Source: Betaproteobacteria bacterium (GTDB lineage: Bacteria > Pseudomonadota > Gammaproteobacteria > Burkholderiales > Rhodocyclaceae). Taken from it: DNA of 47,991 bases. The stretch is taken from the NCBI GenBank assembly GCA_009777925.1, contig WRKX01000005.1:1-47991 (forward strand), given 5' to 3'. Under the pieces are notes generated by a model. The model ran no database searches. It had not been told where the DNA came from and worked only from the letters and a program-made list of their open reading frames with translations. A program made the position numbers and the translations under genes. Below, in pieces: positions 18,920 to 26,720 of this stretch. Position 1 is the first letter of the stretch; the number at the start of each line of letters is the position of its first letter.

Positions 18920-19416
18920 CTCAATTTATACTGCTTATCTGCCGACATGCCAAATCAAGCTGGCGTGATACCACTCTGAGCGACTTTGAGCGCCCTCTGA
19001 ATAAACGCGGGGAGCGTGACGCGCCGGAAATGGGTCGCCGTCTGGCGCGTCTGGGAGTGTTGCCTGATCTGATAATGAGCAGCCCGGCGACGCGCGCGAT
19101 CAATACTGCGCTCCACTATGCCCGTAAACTCGGAATAGCGCCTGAAGAAATACGGCGTAACCAGGAGCAATACGCAGCCTCGGTCTCAGGATTGGTTAAC
19201 CTGATTCGTACAGCCGATTCCAGCGTAGGCACTCTCATGCTGGTCGGCCACAATCCGGAAAGCACTGATCTGGCCAATGCGTTGGGCGGATTGAACATTA
19301 AAAATATCCCAACCAGCGGCATTGTGGCTCTTGCCTTTTCGCAACGCGCATGGGCTGATCTGACGGTGGGCAGTGGCACTCTCCTGTTTTTTGACTATCC
19401 CAGGAAAGAGAAATGA
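18916..19416 (+). CDS. sixA: SixA-type phosphohistidine phosphatase
   Basis: The 166-residue protein belongs to the histidine phosphatase superfamily. It has the catalytic RHAKS motif (ICRHAKSSW, residues 9-17), a second Arg in MSSPATRA, and the later catalytic His in LVGHNPE. SixA-type members remove phosphate from phosphohistidine in signalling or PTS proteins. Its ATG overlaps the CHAD stop (ATGA), so the two are coupled. CHAD-SixA neighbours are seen in other Proteobacteria, and the enzyme could act on a phosphorylated partner in polyphosphate metabolism; that link is inference. Confidence 0.85.
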   Translation: MTQFILLICRHAKSSWRDTTLSDFERPLNKRGERDAPEMGRRLARLGVLPDLIMSSPATRAINTALHYARKLGIAPEEIRRNQEQYAASVSGLVNLIRTADSSVGTLMLVGHNPESTDLANALGGLNIKNIPTSGIVALAFSQRAWADLTVGSGTLLFFDYPRKEK

Positions 19417-19642
19417 GGGGTATACAGTCGTCGGAGTCGTTGCAAAACCCGATCAAAAAAACCGCTTGCATTTTTGCGGATTTGGGATGATTATTCTCCA
19501 GTACGGTGCATGAAAGTTTGAGCGCAATGTTTTCCGGCAGCATTTTTACCCCAAGAGATTTTTTTGCGAGCGTGGCCTTACGCTCTGGCTTTCTTTTCGC
19601 ACACACAAGCTAATGGCATATAAACCCGCCCAAACCCAGGTT
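19417..19642. other. Gap between sixA and the DUF4214 gene
   Basis: No gene is supported in this stretch. It has a small GAGCGT...ACGCTC hairpin near 19566-19585 with no T-run beside it. The sigma-54-like promoter begins just after it at 19643. Confidence 0.4.
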
Positions 19643-19658
19643 TGGCACGGCTTTTGTT
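19643..19658 (+). promoter_or_regulatory. Sigma-54 (RpoN)-type promoter
   Basis: TGGCACGGCTTTTGTT fits the -24/-12 consensus TGGCACG-N4-TTGCW in all but one core base (GT instead of GC at -12). The GG to G(C/T) spacing is the required 10 bases. The predicted transcript would start near 19670, about 35 bases before the DUF4214 gene, which has AAGGAG upstream of its ATG. Confidence 0.6.
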
Positions 19659-19703
19659 GTTTGTCATCCCTTCATACTTCCCCTCTTTAAGGAGTTTTTC
19701 ATC

Positions 19704-20756
19704 ATGGCTTCATCTTCATTCATTCAGCGGGCTTACATAGCCTTCTTCAACCGTCCTGCGGACGACGCCGGTTACAAATTTTGGCTGAACCATCTCGGCC
19801 CCGATCAGGATCTCCTTGACCTGTTTTCCCAATCCGAAGAGTATCTGAGCGATTATGATGGCAAGAGCGACGAAGAAATCATCACCATAATCTACCAGAA
19901 TTTGTTTGGTCGTCTGCCTGAGGCTGAGGGTTTGAACTATTGGGCGGGGCAGATGACCGCAGGCTGGATTACGGTTGGCAACGCCGCCTATGAAATTTTG
20001 GGCGGCGCTCAGGGCACGGACTTGACCGCCGTCAATAACAAGGCGACGGCGGCGCAGGCTTTTACCGCAGCCCTGGATACCGCGCCGGAGATTTATGCTT
20101 ATGCCAACGCCGGTGACAATGGGGTAGGCCATCTCGCCAAGGACTGGTTGACGGCGGTGACTGACAACGGGAAATTGACGGATGCCCTGGGCAGTCTGGA
20201 TAGTCTTCTGGCAGCGTTGATTACTGCCGACACTCCAGTCCTGCTGCCTGAATACAACGAGATTAACTATGGCAGCCCCTCCGACGCCACGTTTACGCTT
20301 TCCACAGACTCGCATGTCCACGACACGATCAAGTGGGGAGGACACTTAAACAACGGCAAGGTCACGGTGGTTAATTTCGACGCGACTTCGGCTTCAGGAC
20401 AAGACACCCTTGACTTCACCGCCTACGGCGCGTCGTGGCTGGGCGCGGCTACCCTAAATGCCAGTGGCTATGCCATATATGGCATAGCTCCTGATGTTAT
20501 AAATAATTGGCGGGCTGAGTCCAGTTTTCCGACTTCGAGCCTGAACGCCGACGACACGTACATCACTTTGACCCGCGTGGACTCCACTACGACGGAGTAC
20601 AAGATCGAGTTGTGGACGGTCGTCAGCAATCTGGCGGACGCCTACTATGGCCGCATGCTGCCAATCGGGGAACTGACGGACACCGCCGAACTGATCGGCT
20701 ATGTCGACCTGGGCTTTGAAATTGGCTCGACTGTCGTGGATAACATTGTTTTCTGA
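19704..20756 (+). CDS. DUF4214 domain protein, probably exported
   Basis: The 350-residue protein starts with a DUF4214 domain (about 4-150): IQRAYIAFFNRPADDAGYKFW, SEEYLSDYDG, IYQNLFGRLPEAEGLNYW and AYEILGGAQG. These recur almost word for word at the end of the large protein at 29747-33016. The rest (about 185-350) is Asp, Thr, Ser and Gly rich with beta-type segments (VTVVNFDATSASGQDTLDF) as in surface-layer or RTX-like secreted proteins. There is no N-terminal signal peptide, which would fit type I secretion with a C-terminal signal, but no transporter is nearby. DUF4214 has no assigned biochemical role. It is monocistronic between a sigma-54-like promoter and a terminator. Confidence 0.85.
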   Translation: MASSSFIQRAYIAFFNRPADDAGYKFWLNHLGPDQDLLDLFSQSEEYLSDYDGKSDEEIITIIYQNLFGRLPEAEGLNYWAGQMTAGWITVGNAAYEILGGAQGTDLTAVNNKATAAQAFTAALDTAPEIYAYANAGDNGVGHLAKDWLTAVTDNGKLTDALGSLDSLLAALITADTPVLLPEYNEINYGSPSDATFTLSTDSHVHDTIKWGGHLNNGKVTVVNFDATSASGQDTLDFTAYGASWLGAATLNASGYAIYGIAPDVINNWRAESSFPTSSLNADDTYITLTRVDSTTTEYKIELWTVVSNLADAYYGRMLPIGELTDTAELIGYVDLGFEIGSTVVDNIVF

Positions 20757-20778
20757 ACCCCCGACAATCTGAACAGGA

Positions 20779-20813
20779 ACGTATGGGCGCGATTTATCGC
20801 GCCCATACGTTTT
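20779..20813 (+). terminator. Rho-independent terminator after the DUF4214 gene
   Basis: The arms ACGTATGGGCGCGAT (20779-20793) and ATCGCGCCCATACGT (20796-20810) pair over 15 bp with a 2-base loop, followed by TTT. The core GGGCGCGATTTATCGCGCCC is the same as the dispersed inverted repeat at 47621-47643, so a mobile repeat may have been taken up as a terminator. Confidence 0.75.
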
Positions 20814-20933
20814 GCCGGAACGCCACTATCTTCGCGCACACCCCAACCCACTCGTTTTCCGCGCATACTCAACCTATTCGTCATCAACGTATCCGCTTGA
20901 ACCGAAATCACTCTAAAGGCAATACTGTTCACT

Positions 20934-21211
20934 TATAGTGCTTTCCGCAAATAACTCTACTATCAGGCGCTGTCATTCGTCCGCACAGACTCCAACACAA
21001 TAGTCATTCCCGCGAAGGCGGGAATCCAGTACGGCGTTAAAAGCCGCAACAGGTTTTCAGAATAGGACAGAAGCGGTGTTCCCACTCACAAACGACAAAG
21101 TAACTGAAAGACTTTGCTGGATTCCCGCATTCGCGGGAATGACAATTAGGTTGGATGCAGGAGAGAAAAGCCAGGCTCCGGATCGTCTCCTTATTTGCGG
21201 AAAGCACTATA
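20934..21211. repeat. MITE-like element, TATAGTGC family, copy 1
   Basis: This 278-bp segment has perfect 21-bp terminal inverted repeats: TATAGTGCTTTCCGCA... at 20934-20954 and its exact complement at 21191-21211. Both ends start with TA, as expected for insertion at a TA target by an IS630/mariner-type transposase. The interior holds a second inverted pair, GTCATTCCCGCGAAGGCGGG and its partner around 21119-21142. It has no gene. The other copy is at 24460-24922. Just to its left (about 20897-20917) is the decayed end of a TAGAGCGG-type element. Confidence 0.85.
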
Positions 21212-21267
21212 AAAATTGGCATATGCTGTCAAGCGGGATTGGGGCGAAACGCAGCGAACCGCAATAG

Positions 21268-21308
21268 AGGGCAATCGTAATGTTTTCTCTGGGGAATGCG
21301 ATTGCCCT
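21268..21308 (+). other. Hairpin in the glmS upstream region
   Basis: AGGGCAATCG (21268-21277) and CGATTGCCCT (21299-21308) pair perfectly over 10 bp across a 21-base loop. It lies about 75 bases before the glmS ATG. It could shape the glmS leader, but no T-run follows, and it has no resemblance to the glmS ribozyme of Gram-positive bacteria. Confidence 0.35.
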
Positions 21309-21380
21309 GCTTGATACAAATCCGGGCGTAAATAATCCCTTGCGCTAGAATATCGGCTTTCAATTTCACTGGAGTAGCCG

Positions 21381-23216
21381 ATGTGCGGCATAATCGCGGC
21401 GACGGCAAGGCATAACATCACCCCTATTCTGATCGAGGGGCTGAAAAAGCTGGAATATCGGGGATACGATTCAGCGGGCGTCGCCCTGTTGCGGGATGGC
21501 TCGCTGGAACGGCAACGCACGGTAGGCCGGGTAGCGGAACTGGAAAAAAAGACCGTCGGCCTTCATAGTCACTGCGGTATCGCCCATACCCGCTGGGCGA
21601 CCCACGGCGCGCCGGCGGAACACAACGCCCACCCGCATATTTCCGAAGACCTTTCCGTCGTGCATAACGGAATCATTGAAAATCATGCCGAATTGCGGGT
21701 TGAACTGGAGGCGGCAGGTTACGCCTTTACCTCCGATACCGATACCGAATGTATCCCCCATCTGATTGACGCTTATCGTAAAAAAACGCCCGATCTCTTT
21801 GAAGCGACGCGCCTTGCCTGTCAGCGTTTACAGGGCGCTTACGCCATTGCCATCATCGCCGCTTCCGATCCGGGGCGGATCGTGGTAGCGCGCAAAGGCT
21901 CGCCGCTCCTCCTTGGAATCGGCGAAGAAGGTTTTTACGCGGCGTCGGACGTTTCCGCACTGTTGCAGGTCACGCGCCAGATAATTTATCTGGAAAACGG
22001 CGACCTGGCCGACCTCCATGCGAACAAAATGCACATTTGCCGCCTGGATGGCGAAGTTGTCCAGCGTTCCGTCGTCACTTCCGGTCTTTCCGCCGACATG
22101 GTGGAACTGGGCAATTACCGGCATTACATGCAGAAAGAAATTTTCGAGCAGCCGGAGGCGCTTGCCAATACTCTGGAAATGGTTAGCGGAGCCAGCTCTC
22201 TCCAGGCCAACCTGTTTGGCGCAAACGCGGAGGAGCTATTTAATCAAGTCAATTCGGCCTTGATTCTCGCCTGCGGCACAAGCTGCCACGCCGGTATGGT
22301 CGCAAAATACTGGATGGAAGCTCTGGCTGGCCTGCCCACCCAGGTTGAAGTCGCCAGCGAATACCGCTATCGCAAATCCGTACCCAATCCTCGCCAGCTT
22401 ATCATTGTCATTACCCAATCCGGAGAAACAGCGGACACCCTGGCAGCTCTTGCGCATGCCAAATCGCTGGGGCAACCCTTAACTCTTGCCATTTGCAATG
22501 TGCCGGAATCAGCCATCGTGCGGGAAACCGCGCTTCGCTTCATCACCCGCGCCGGGCCGGAAATCGGCGTGGCCTCGACCAAAGCGTTTACCACCCAGTT
22601 AGCCGCGCTCTTTCTCTTAACCCTCGTCCTGGCCAGACAGCGAAGATTGCTCACCTTCAAACAGGAAGCCGATTATCTGGCGGAACTTCGCCACCTTCCC
22701 AGCGCCTTACAGGAAGTACTGGCGCTGGAGCCGGAAATCACCGCCTGGGCAGGCCGCTTTGCCCGCAAGGAACACGCGCTTTTTCTGGGGCGCGGGCAGC
22801 ATTATCCGATTGCGCTGGAAGGCGCGTTGAAGCTGAAGGAAATTTCCTACATCCACGCGGAAGCCTATCCGGCAGGCGAATTGAAACACGGCCCGCTCGC
22901 GCTGGTAGATCAGGCCATGCCTGTCATCGCGGTCGCGCCCAACGACGCGCTTCTGGAAAAATTGAAATCCAATTTGCAGGAAGTCCGGGCGCGCGGCGGC
23001 GAACTCTATGTTTTTGCCGACCGGGACGTGCAACTGGGCGAAAAGGTAATGGAGGAGGAAGGGGTACATCTCCTTCACCTTCCCGAACACTACGGCGCTC
23101 TTTCTCCCGTTTTGCATGTCGTTCCCCTGCAACTTCTGGCGTACCATGCCGCGCTTATCAAGGGGACGGATGTAGACAAGCCGCGCAATCTGGCAAAATC
23201 CGTTACCGTGGAATAA
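21381..23216 (+). CDS. glmS: Glutamine--fructose-6-phosphate aminotransferase (isomerising)
   Basis: This 611-residue enzyme makes glucosamine 6-phosphate, the first step to UDP-GlcNAc for murein and lipopolysaccharide. The N-terminal glutaminase domain has the nucleophile Cys2 (MCGIIAAT), [15 protein letters not shown] and HNGIIENH. Two SIS sugar-binding domains follow, with [18 protein letters not shown] and STKAFTTQ. The C-terminus reads [13 protein letters not shown], the family end. GGAGT precedes the ATG. pgk follows after 45 bases. No leader RNA regulator is recognisable. Confidence 0.98.
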   Translation: MCGIIAATARHNITPILIEGLKKLEYRGYDSAGVALLRDGSLERQRTVGRVAELEKKTVGLHSHCGIAHTRWATHGAPAEHNAHPHISEDLSVVHNGIIENHAELRVELEAAGYAFTSDTDTECIPHLIDAYRKKTPDLFEATRLACQRLQGAYAIAIIAASDPGRIVVARKGSPLLLGIGEEGFYAASDVSALLQVTRQIIYLENGDLADLHANKMHICRLDGEVVQRSVVTSGLSADMVELGNYRHYMQKEIFEQPEALANTLEMVSGASSLQANLFGANAEELFNQVNSALILACGTSCHAGMVAKYWMEALAGLPTQVEVASEYRYRKSVPNPRQLIIVITQSGETADTLAALAHAKSLGQPLTLAICNVPESAIVRETALRFITRAGPEIGVASTKAFTTQLAALFLLTLVLARQRRLLTFKQEADYLAELRHLPSALQEVLALEPEITAWAGRFARKEHALFLGRGQHYPIALEGALKLKEISYIHAEAYPAGELKHGPLALVDQAMPVIAVAPNDALLEKLKSNLQEVRARGGELYVFADRDVQLGEKVMEEEGVHLLHLPEHYGALSPVLHVVPLQLLAYHAALIKGTDVDKPRNLAKSVTVE

Positions 23217-23261
23217 AACCATGCCGTCCCATATCCTTCCGATCCCTTCAGGAGTTTCTTC

Positions 23262-24443
23262 ATGCGCGTAAAAAAACTGGCTGACCTCAATGTTTCCGGC
23301 AGGCGCGTTTTTATCCGCGCCGACCTCAACGTGCCGCAGGATGAGGCAGGCAACATCACCGAAGATACCCGGATCAAGGCGTCACTTCCTTCCATCCGTT
23401 ACTGTCTTGAACAAAACGCCGCCGTCATGGTTACTTCGCATCTGGGGCGTCCCGATGAAGGCGAAGTTGAGCCGGAAGATTCGCTCGCGCCGATTGCCAT
23501 TCGTCTTTCTCAATTCCTGCACAAACCTGTCCGCCTTATTGCCGATTGGGTGGAAGGCGGTTTTGCGGTCAATCCCGGCGAAGTTGTGTTGCTGGAAAAC
23601 TGCCGTTGCAATGCGGGCGAAAAAAAGAACGATGAGACGCTGGCGAAGAAGATGGCCCTGCTGTGCGACATATACGTAAACGACGCCTTCGGCACGGCGC
23701 ACCGCGCCGAAGCCACTACCTACGGCATTGCCCGCTTCGCTCCTGTATCCGTTGCCGGCATATTGATGGGCGCGGAAATTGACGCACTTTCCCGCGCCTT
23801 CGAGAATCCCAAACGCCCGTTGGTCGCCATTGTCGGCGGCGCTAAAGTCTCTTCCAAGCTCACCATCCTGAAATCGCTTGCCGCCAGGGTCGACCAATTG
23901 ATCGTCGGCGGCGGCATTGCCAATACTTTTCTCCTGGCTTCCGGCGAGCGCATCGGCGATTCGCTTGCCGAACCCGATCTGGTAAAAGAAGCGCACGCCA
24001 TCATGGACATGATGCGCGAACGCAACGCGGAAGTGCCTCTGCCCGTCGATGTCGTGGTCGCTGACGAAGTATCCGCGCTTGCCCGCGCTAATAAAATTTC
24101 CGTAAACGCAATTGGCGCGCACGACCGCATTCTCGACATCGGCCCCAGAAGCGCGGCGCGTCTTGTCGAAATCATTACCGGCGCGGGTACGGTCATCTGG
24201 AACGGGCCGGTCGGCGTATTTGAGCACGCGCAATTCGCGGGCGGAACCAAAATGCTCGCCTCCGCCATCGCCCATTCAGAGGCTTTTTGCATTGCGGGCG
24301 GTGGCGATACACTCGCCGCCATTGCAACATTCAACATTGCGGATGATGTCGGCTACATCTCCACCGGCGGCGGCGCTTTCCTCGAATTTCTTGAAGGCAA
24401 AACCCTGCCTGCCATCGCGGCGCTGGAAAAACGATTCGACTAA
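23262..24443 (+). CDS. pgk: Phosphoglycerate kinase
   Basis: The 393-residue glycolytic enzyme transfers phosphate between 1,3-bisphosphoglycerate and [13 protein letters not shown] and TSHLGRP mark the N-terminal substrate domain, [10 protein letters not shown] and the WNGPVGVFE segment the nucleotide domain, and GGGDTLAAI plus [14 protein letters not shown] the C-terminus. AGGAG lies before the ATG. The substrate is the product of the dehydrogenase encoded at 5123-6151. A nested repeat begins 17 bases after the stop. Confidence 0.98.
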   Translation: MRVKKLADLNVSGRRVFIRADLNVPQDEAGNITEDTRIKASLPSIRYCLEQNAAVMVTSHLGRPDEGEVEPEDSLAPIAIRLSQFLHKPVRLIADWVEGGFAVNPGEVVLLENCRCNAGEKKNDETLAKKMALLCDIYVNDAFGTAHRAEATTYGIARFAPVSVAGILMGAEIDALSRAFENPKRPLVAIVGGAKVSSKLTILKSLAARVDQLIVGGGIANTFLLASGERIGDSLAEPDLVKEAHAIMDMMRERNAEVPLPVDVVVADEVSALARANKISVNAIGAHDRILDIGPRSAARLVEIITGAGTVIWNGPVGVFEHAQFAGGTKMLASAIAHSEAFCIAGGGDTLAAIATFNIADDVGYISTGGGAFLEFLEGKTLPAIAALEKRFD

Positions 24444-24483
24444 AAACTGCTTTTAGAGCTATAGTGCTTTCCGCAAATAACGC

Positions 24484-24577
24484 TATTGAACCGGCAATTA
24501 AGGTTTGACTTTTCGAGGCACGCTCCATATGGGCCGAAATGGCAAATATGACGCAACCCTTAATTGCCGGGTGAATA
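24484..24577. repeat. CCGGCAATTAAGG element, copy 1, nested in a larger element
   Basis: The 94-bp element runs from TATTGAACCGGCAATTAAGG to CCTTAATTGCCGGGTGAATA. The ends are inverted repeats of about 20 bp, and a CATATG sits at the centre. The other copy, in the opposite orientation, is at 29650-29744. Both ends begin with TA. Comparison with 20934-21211 shows an insertion between ...AATAACKCTA and TACTATCAGG, so it is mobile or was recently mobile. Confidence 0.8.
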
Positions 24578-24764
24578 CTATCAGGCGCTGTCATTCGTCC
24601 GCACAGACTCTAACCAAATCGTCATTCCCGCGAAGGCGGGAATCCAGTACGGCGTTGAAAGCCGCGACAGGTTTCCAGAACAGTAGAAGAGCGGCGTTCC
24701 AACTCACAAACGACAAAGGAGCTGAAAGACTTTGCTGGATTCCCGCCTTCGCGGGAATGACGAT

Positions 24765-24859
24765 TATAGTGCTTTTCCTAAATAATCTTACTCTACCAAC
24801 CTTCAGACATCCTATCCTGCAAGCGAGAAGAAGTAAAAATAATTACGAGAAGCACTATA
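24765..24859. repeat. Short TATAGTGC-ended element nested in copy 2
   Basis: This 95-bp segment begins TATAGTGCTTTTCCTAAATA and ends ATTACGAGAAGCACTATA, forming imperfect inverted repeats related to those of its host element. It is absent at the matching place in the copy at 20934-21211, so it is a second insertion into the same element. Confidence 0.7.
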
Positions 24860-24922
24860 GATTAAACGCAGGAGAGAATAGCCAAGCTCCAGATCGTCTC
24901 CTTATTTGCGGAAAGCGCTATA

Positions 24923-25075
24923 TTTTGGTTTAAACGCATAACTTTTCGCCGGGAGCGCCGCGCGCCAGCGCGACATTTGATTCAGCCGGACTGGTGTCCG
25001 GCGCTTCCAGGAACAAACGGAACCGTATGTACTCGCTTGAACCAAAAGCTCTCTAAGGCTACGAAAGGACAACCC
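24923..25075 (+). other. Gap upstream of the cinA-like gene
   Basis: This holds the decayed end of a TAGAGCGG-type element read in reverse (about 25029-25055, CGCTTGAACCAAAAGCTCTC). A GC-rich CCGGACTGGTGTCCGG inverted repeat lies at about 24988-25003. The frame of the following gene stays open through part of this stretch, but there is no sign that it is coding. Confidence 0.4.
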
Positions 25076-25855
25076 ATGCAGCAGGAACGTATTTTCGGCC
25101 TTGTCGTCATCGGCGATGAAATACTCTCCGGCAAGCGGCAGGACGCGCATTTTACACGAGTGACTGAATTGATGGCGGCGCGTGGGCTGCGTCTTTCCTG
25201 GGCAAGCTATCTGGGCGACAACCGCAAGCAACTAAGCGAAGCCTTCAAGCGCAGCATGAAGGCCGGAGAAGTTGTTTTTTCCTGCGGCGGCATCGGCAAT
25301 ACGCCGGATGACCATACCCGTCAGGCGGTCGCCGATGCTGTGGGCGTCCCGCTCTGCCTCTCTTCTGAAGCAAAGGCCGCGCTTGAACAGCGTTTCGTGA
25401 CAGAACTAAAAGTCGCCCTGACGCCGGAACGCGCGCTGCTGGGAACTTTTCCCGTCGGCGCGGACATCATTCCCAACCCCTTCAATCGCGTTCCCGGCTT
25501 CATGATTCGTGAGCATTACTTTGTCCCCGGCTTTCCAGAGATGGCGCACCCGATGATCGAATGGGCGCTGGATACTTTCTATAGCCATTGTTTTCCCCGA
25601 CAGCCGCGCGTGGAAAAATCCTTTTTGCTAAGTGGTGAAATGGCGCACGAGTCTTCCCTGCTTGATTTGATGGAGCGCGTTGTCGCCGCATGGCCGCAAC
25701 TACGCCTTTTCTCCCTCCCTTCCCTTACCAAAACCGGGCGACGCCATCTGGAACTGGGCGTAGAAGGTGAAGCTGCGGAAGTTAACGCCGCGATGGATTT
25801 TATCCGTCAGGAAGTGGAAAAACGCGGCGTCACCTGGAGATGGCGGGATGCTTGA
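25076..25855 (+). CDS. MoaB/Mog-like protein, CinA N-terminal domain family
   Basis: The 259-residue protein has the molybdopterin-binding-like fold also found at the N-terminus of CinA: GLVVIGDEILSGKRQDAH at the start and VVFSCGGIGNTPDDHTRQAVADA at about 60-85. The family also has NPFNRVPGFMI and FVPGFPEMAHPM. It lacks the C-terminal nicotinamide-nucleotide amidase domain of full CinA. The role of stand-alone members is unsettled. The start is the ATG at 25076 with AAGGAC upstream; the open frame extends to 24977 but into repeat-like sequence. It overlaps the start of ampD by 8 bases. Confidence 0.85.
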   Translation: MQQERIFGLVVIGDEILSGKRQDAHFTRVTELMAARGLRLSWASYLGDNRKQLSEAFKRSMKAGEVVFSCGGIGNTPDDHTRQAVADAVGVPLCLSSEAKAALEQRFVTELKVALTPERALLGTFPVGADIIPNPFNRVPGFMIREHYFVPGFPEMAHPMIEWALDTFYSHCFPRQPRVEKSFLLSGEMAHESSLLDLMERVVAAWPQLRLFSLPSLTKTGRRHLELGVEGEAAEVNAAMDFIRQEVEKRGVTWRWRDA

Positions 25856-26423
25856 AACAGAGAAAAAGTTGGCCGCCTGGCAAAATGGATGGTGGCAACA
25901 CGCCCGCAAAAGCGCCAGCCCCAACTTTAGCCCTCGTCCAGCGGGGATGGGAATTTCCCTGATTGTCCTGCATAGCATCAGTCTGCCGCCGGAAGAATTC
26001 GGCGGCCTGTTCGTGGAAGATTTTTTCCTGAATCGGCTGGATCATGCCGCCCATCCTTATTTTGCACAATTACGCGGGATGCAAGTCTCAGCGCATTTTT
26101 TCCTGCGCCGCGACGGAGAGATTATCCAGTTCGTGAGTATTCTGGATCGCGCCTGGCACGCGGGGCGTTCAAGCTGGCAGGGGCGGGAAAACTGCAATGA
26201 CTATTCTATAGGCATTGAACTGGAAGGCAGCGAACACCAACCCTTTGCTTCCCGCCAATACGCCGCCCTGTGGCCACTCTTGACCGCCCTCTGTGAAATT
26301 TGCCCGATCACCGCCATTGTCGGGCACGAACATATCGCACCCGACCGCAAAACCGACCCGGGCGCGTTTTTTGATTGGCAGGAACTGGCAAAGCGTCTGC
26401 CGGGGAAAATCACACCCGGCTAG
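25848..26423 (+). CDS. ampD: 1,6-anhydro-N-acetylmuramyl-L-alanine amidase AmpD
   Basis: The 191-residue zinc amidase acts in the cytoplasm on anhydro-muropeptides imported during murein recycling and so keeps beta-lactamase-type induction low. The zinc ligands appear as H42 (VLHSISLP), H160 (IVGHEHIAP) and D170 (RKTDPGAFFDW), the AmpD pattern. NCNDYSIGIELEG and RAWHAG are further family marks. It lacks a signal peptide, as expected. The ATG at 25848 overlaps the end of the cinA-like gene, so the two are probably coupled. Confidence 0.95.
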   Translation: MLETEKKLAAWQNGWWQHARKSASPNFSPRPAGMGISLIVLHSISLPPEEFGGLFVEDFFLNRLDHAAHPYFAQLRGMQVSAHFFLRRDGEIIQFVSILDRAWHAGRSSWQGRENCNDYSIGIELEGSEHQPFASRQYAALWPLLTALCEICPITAIVGHEHIAPDRKTDPGAFFDWQELAKRLPGKITPG

Positions 26424-26438
26424 CACTGCCATGCTATT

Positions 26439-26720
26439 TAGAGCGGTTTTGATTTAAGCGTGTACACATTTCTGCTGAAAAGCAGTCAAGGCGTGGACGT
26501 CCCTCTCCCGCTTGCGGGAGAGGGAATGAGGGAGAGGGTGAAAAGCGCGTATTTTTCCACAAGTGTCACGGAGATTTTTCTGCCTGCAAAGCCCCTCTCC
26601 CGGCGCTACGCGCCACCCTCTCCCACAAGTGGGAGAGGGGAAAAACAATCGCCGTCTGCAAGACCTCCCACAAGTGAGAAAGGGGAGAAAATGTTCCTTA
26701 CTAAACCAAAAAACGCTCTA
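26439..26720. repeat. TAGAGCGG-type element, 282 bp
   Basis: The left end is TAGAGCGGTTTTGATTTAAG and the right end is CTAAACCAAAAAACGCTCTA, imperfect inverted repeats beginning with TA. The inside has CCCTCTCCCGCTTGCGGGAG and its inverted partner, a type of repeat common in proteobacterial genomes. The same element is found reversed at about 45599-45758 and in part at 47917-47991. Its last three bases (CTA) are the TAG stop codon of the DUF2863 gene on the minus strand. No gene is present in it. Confidence 0.8.

Larger units (their letters stand above)
24460..24922. repeat. MITE-like element, TATAGTGC family, copy 2, with two nested insertions
   Basis: This 463-bp segment has the same terminal inverted repeats as 20934-21211 (left 24460-24480, right 24902-24922, one mismatch). 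Its interior aligns with copy 1 except for two extra blocks. One is the CCGGCAATTAAGG element at 24484-24577. The other is a 95-bp TATAGTGC-ended element at 24765-24859. Removing both gives back roughly the length of copy 1. The interior inverted pair ATTCCCGCGAAGGCGGGAAT is present too. It lies between pgk and the cinA-like gene and holds no gene. Confidence 0.85.

Noticed and set aside
20990-21140. CRISPR array from repeated GTCATTCCCGCG segments
   Set aside because: The repeats are inverted pairs within a mobile-looking element, not regularly spaced direct repeats with unique spacers, and no cas gene is near.
21000-21145. Assignment to Neisseria on the basis of ATTCCC-N8-GGGAAT repeats and an AAGC tract
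   Set aside because: No Neisseria DNA uptake sequence was noticed, and the phasin and DUF2863 genes and gene order point to another betaproteobacterial group; such repeats occur widely.
21220-21380. glmS ribozyme or riboswitch before glmS
   Set aside because: No pseudoknot core or conserved ribozyme sequence is visible; only a simple hairpin is present.
23382-24275. Minus-strand frame of 297 codons inside pgk
   Set aside because: Antisense shadow of a highly conserved gene with no recognisable domain.
24977-25075. N-terminal extension of the cinA-like protein
   Set aside because: The residues are encoded by repeat-like sequence and the family starts at the downstream ATG, which has a good ribosome site.
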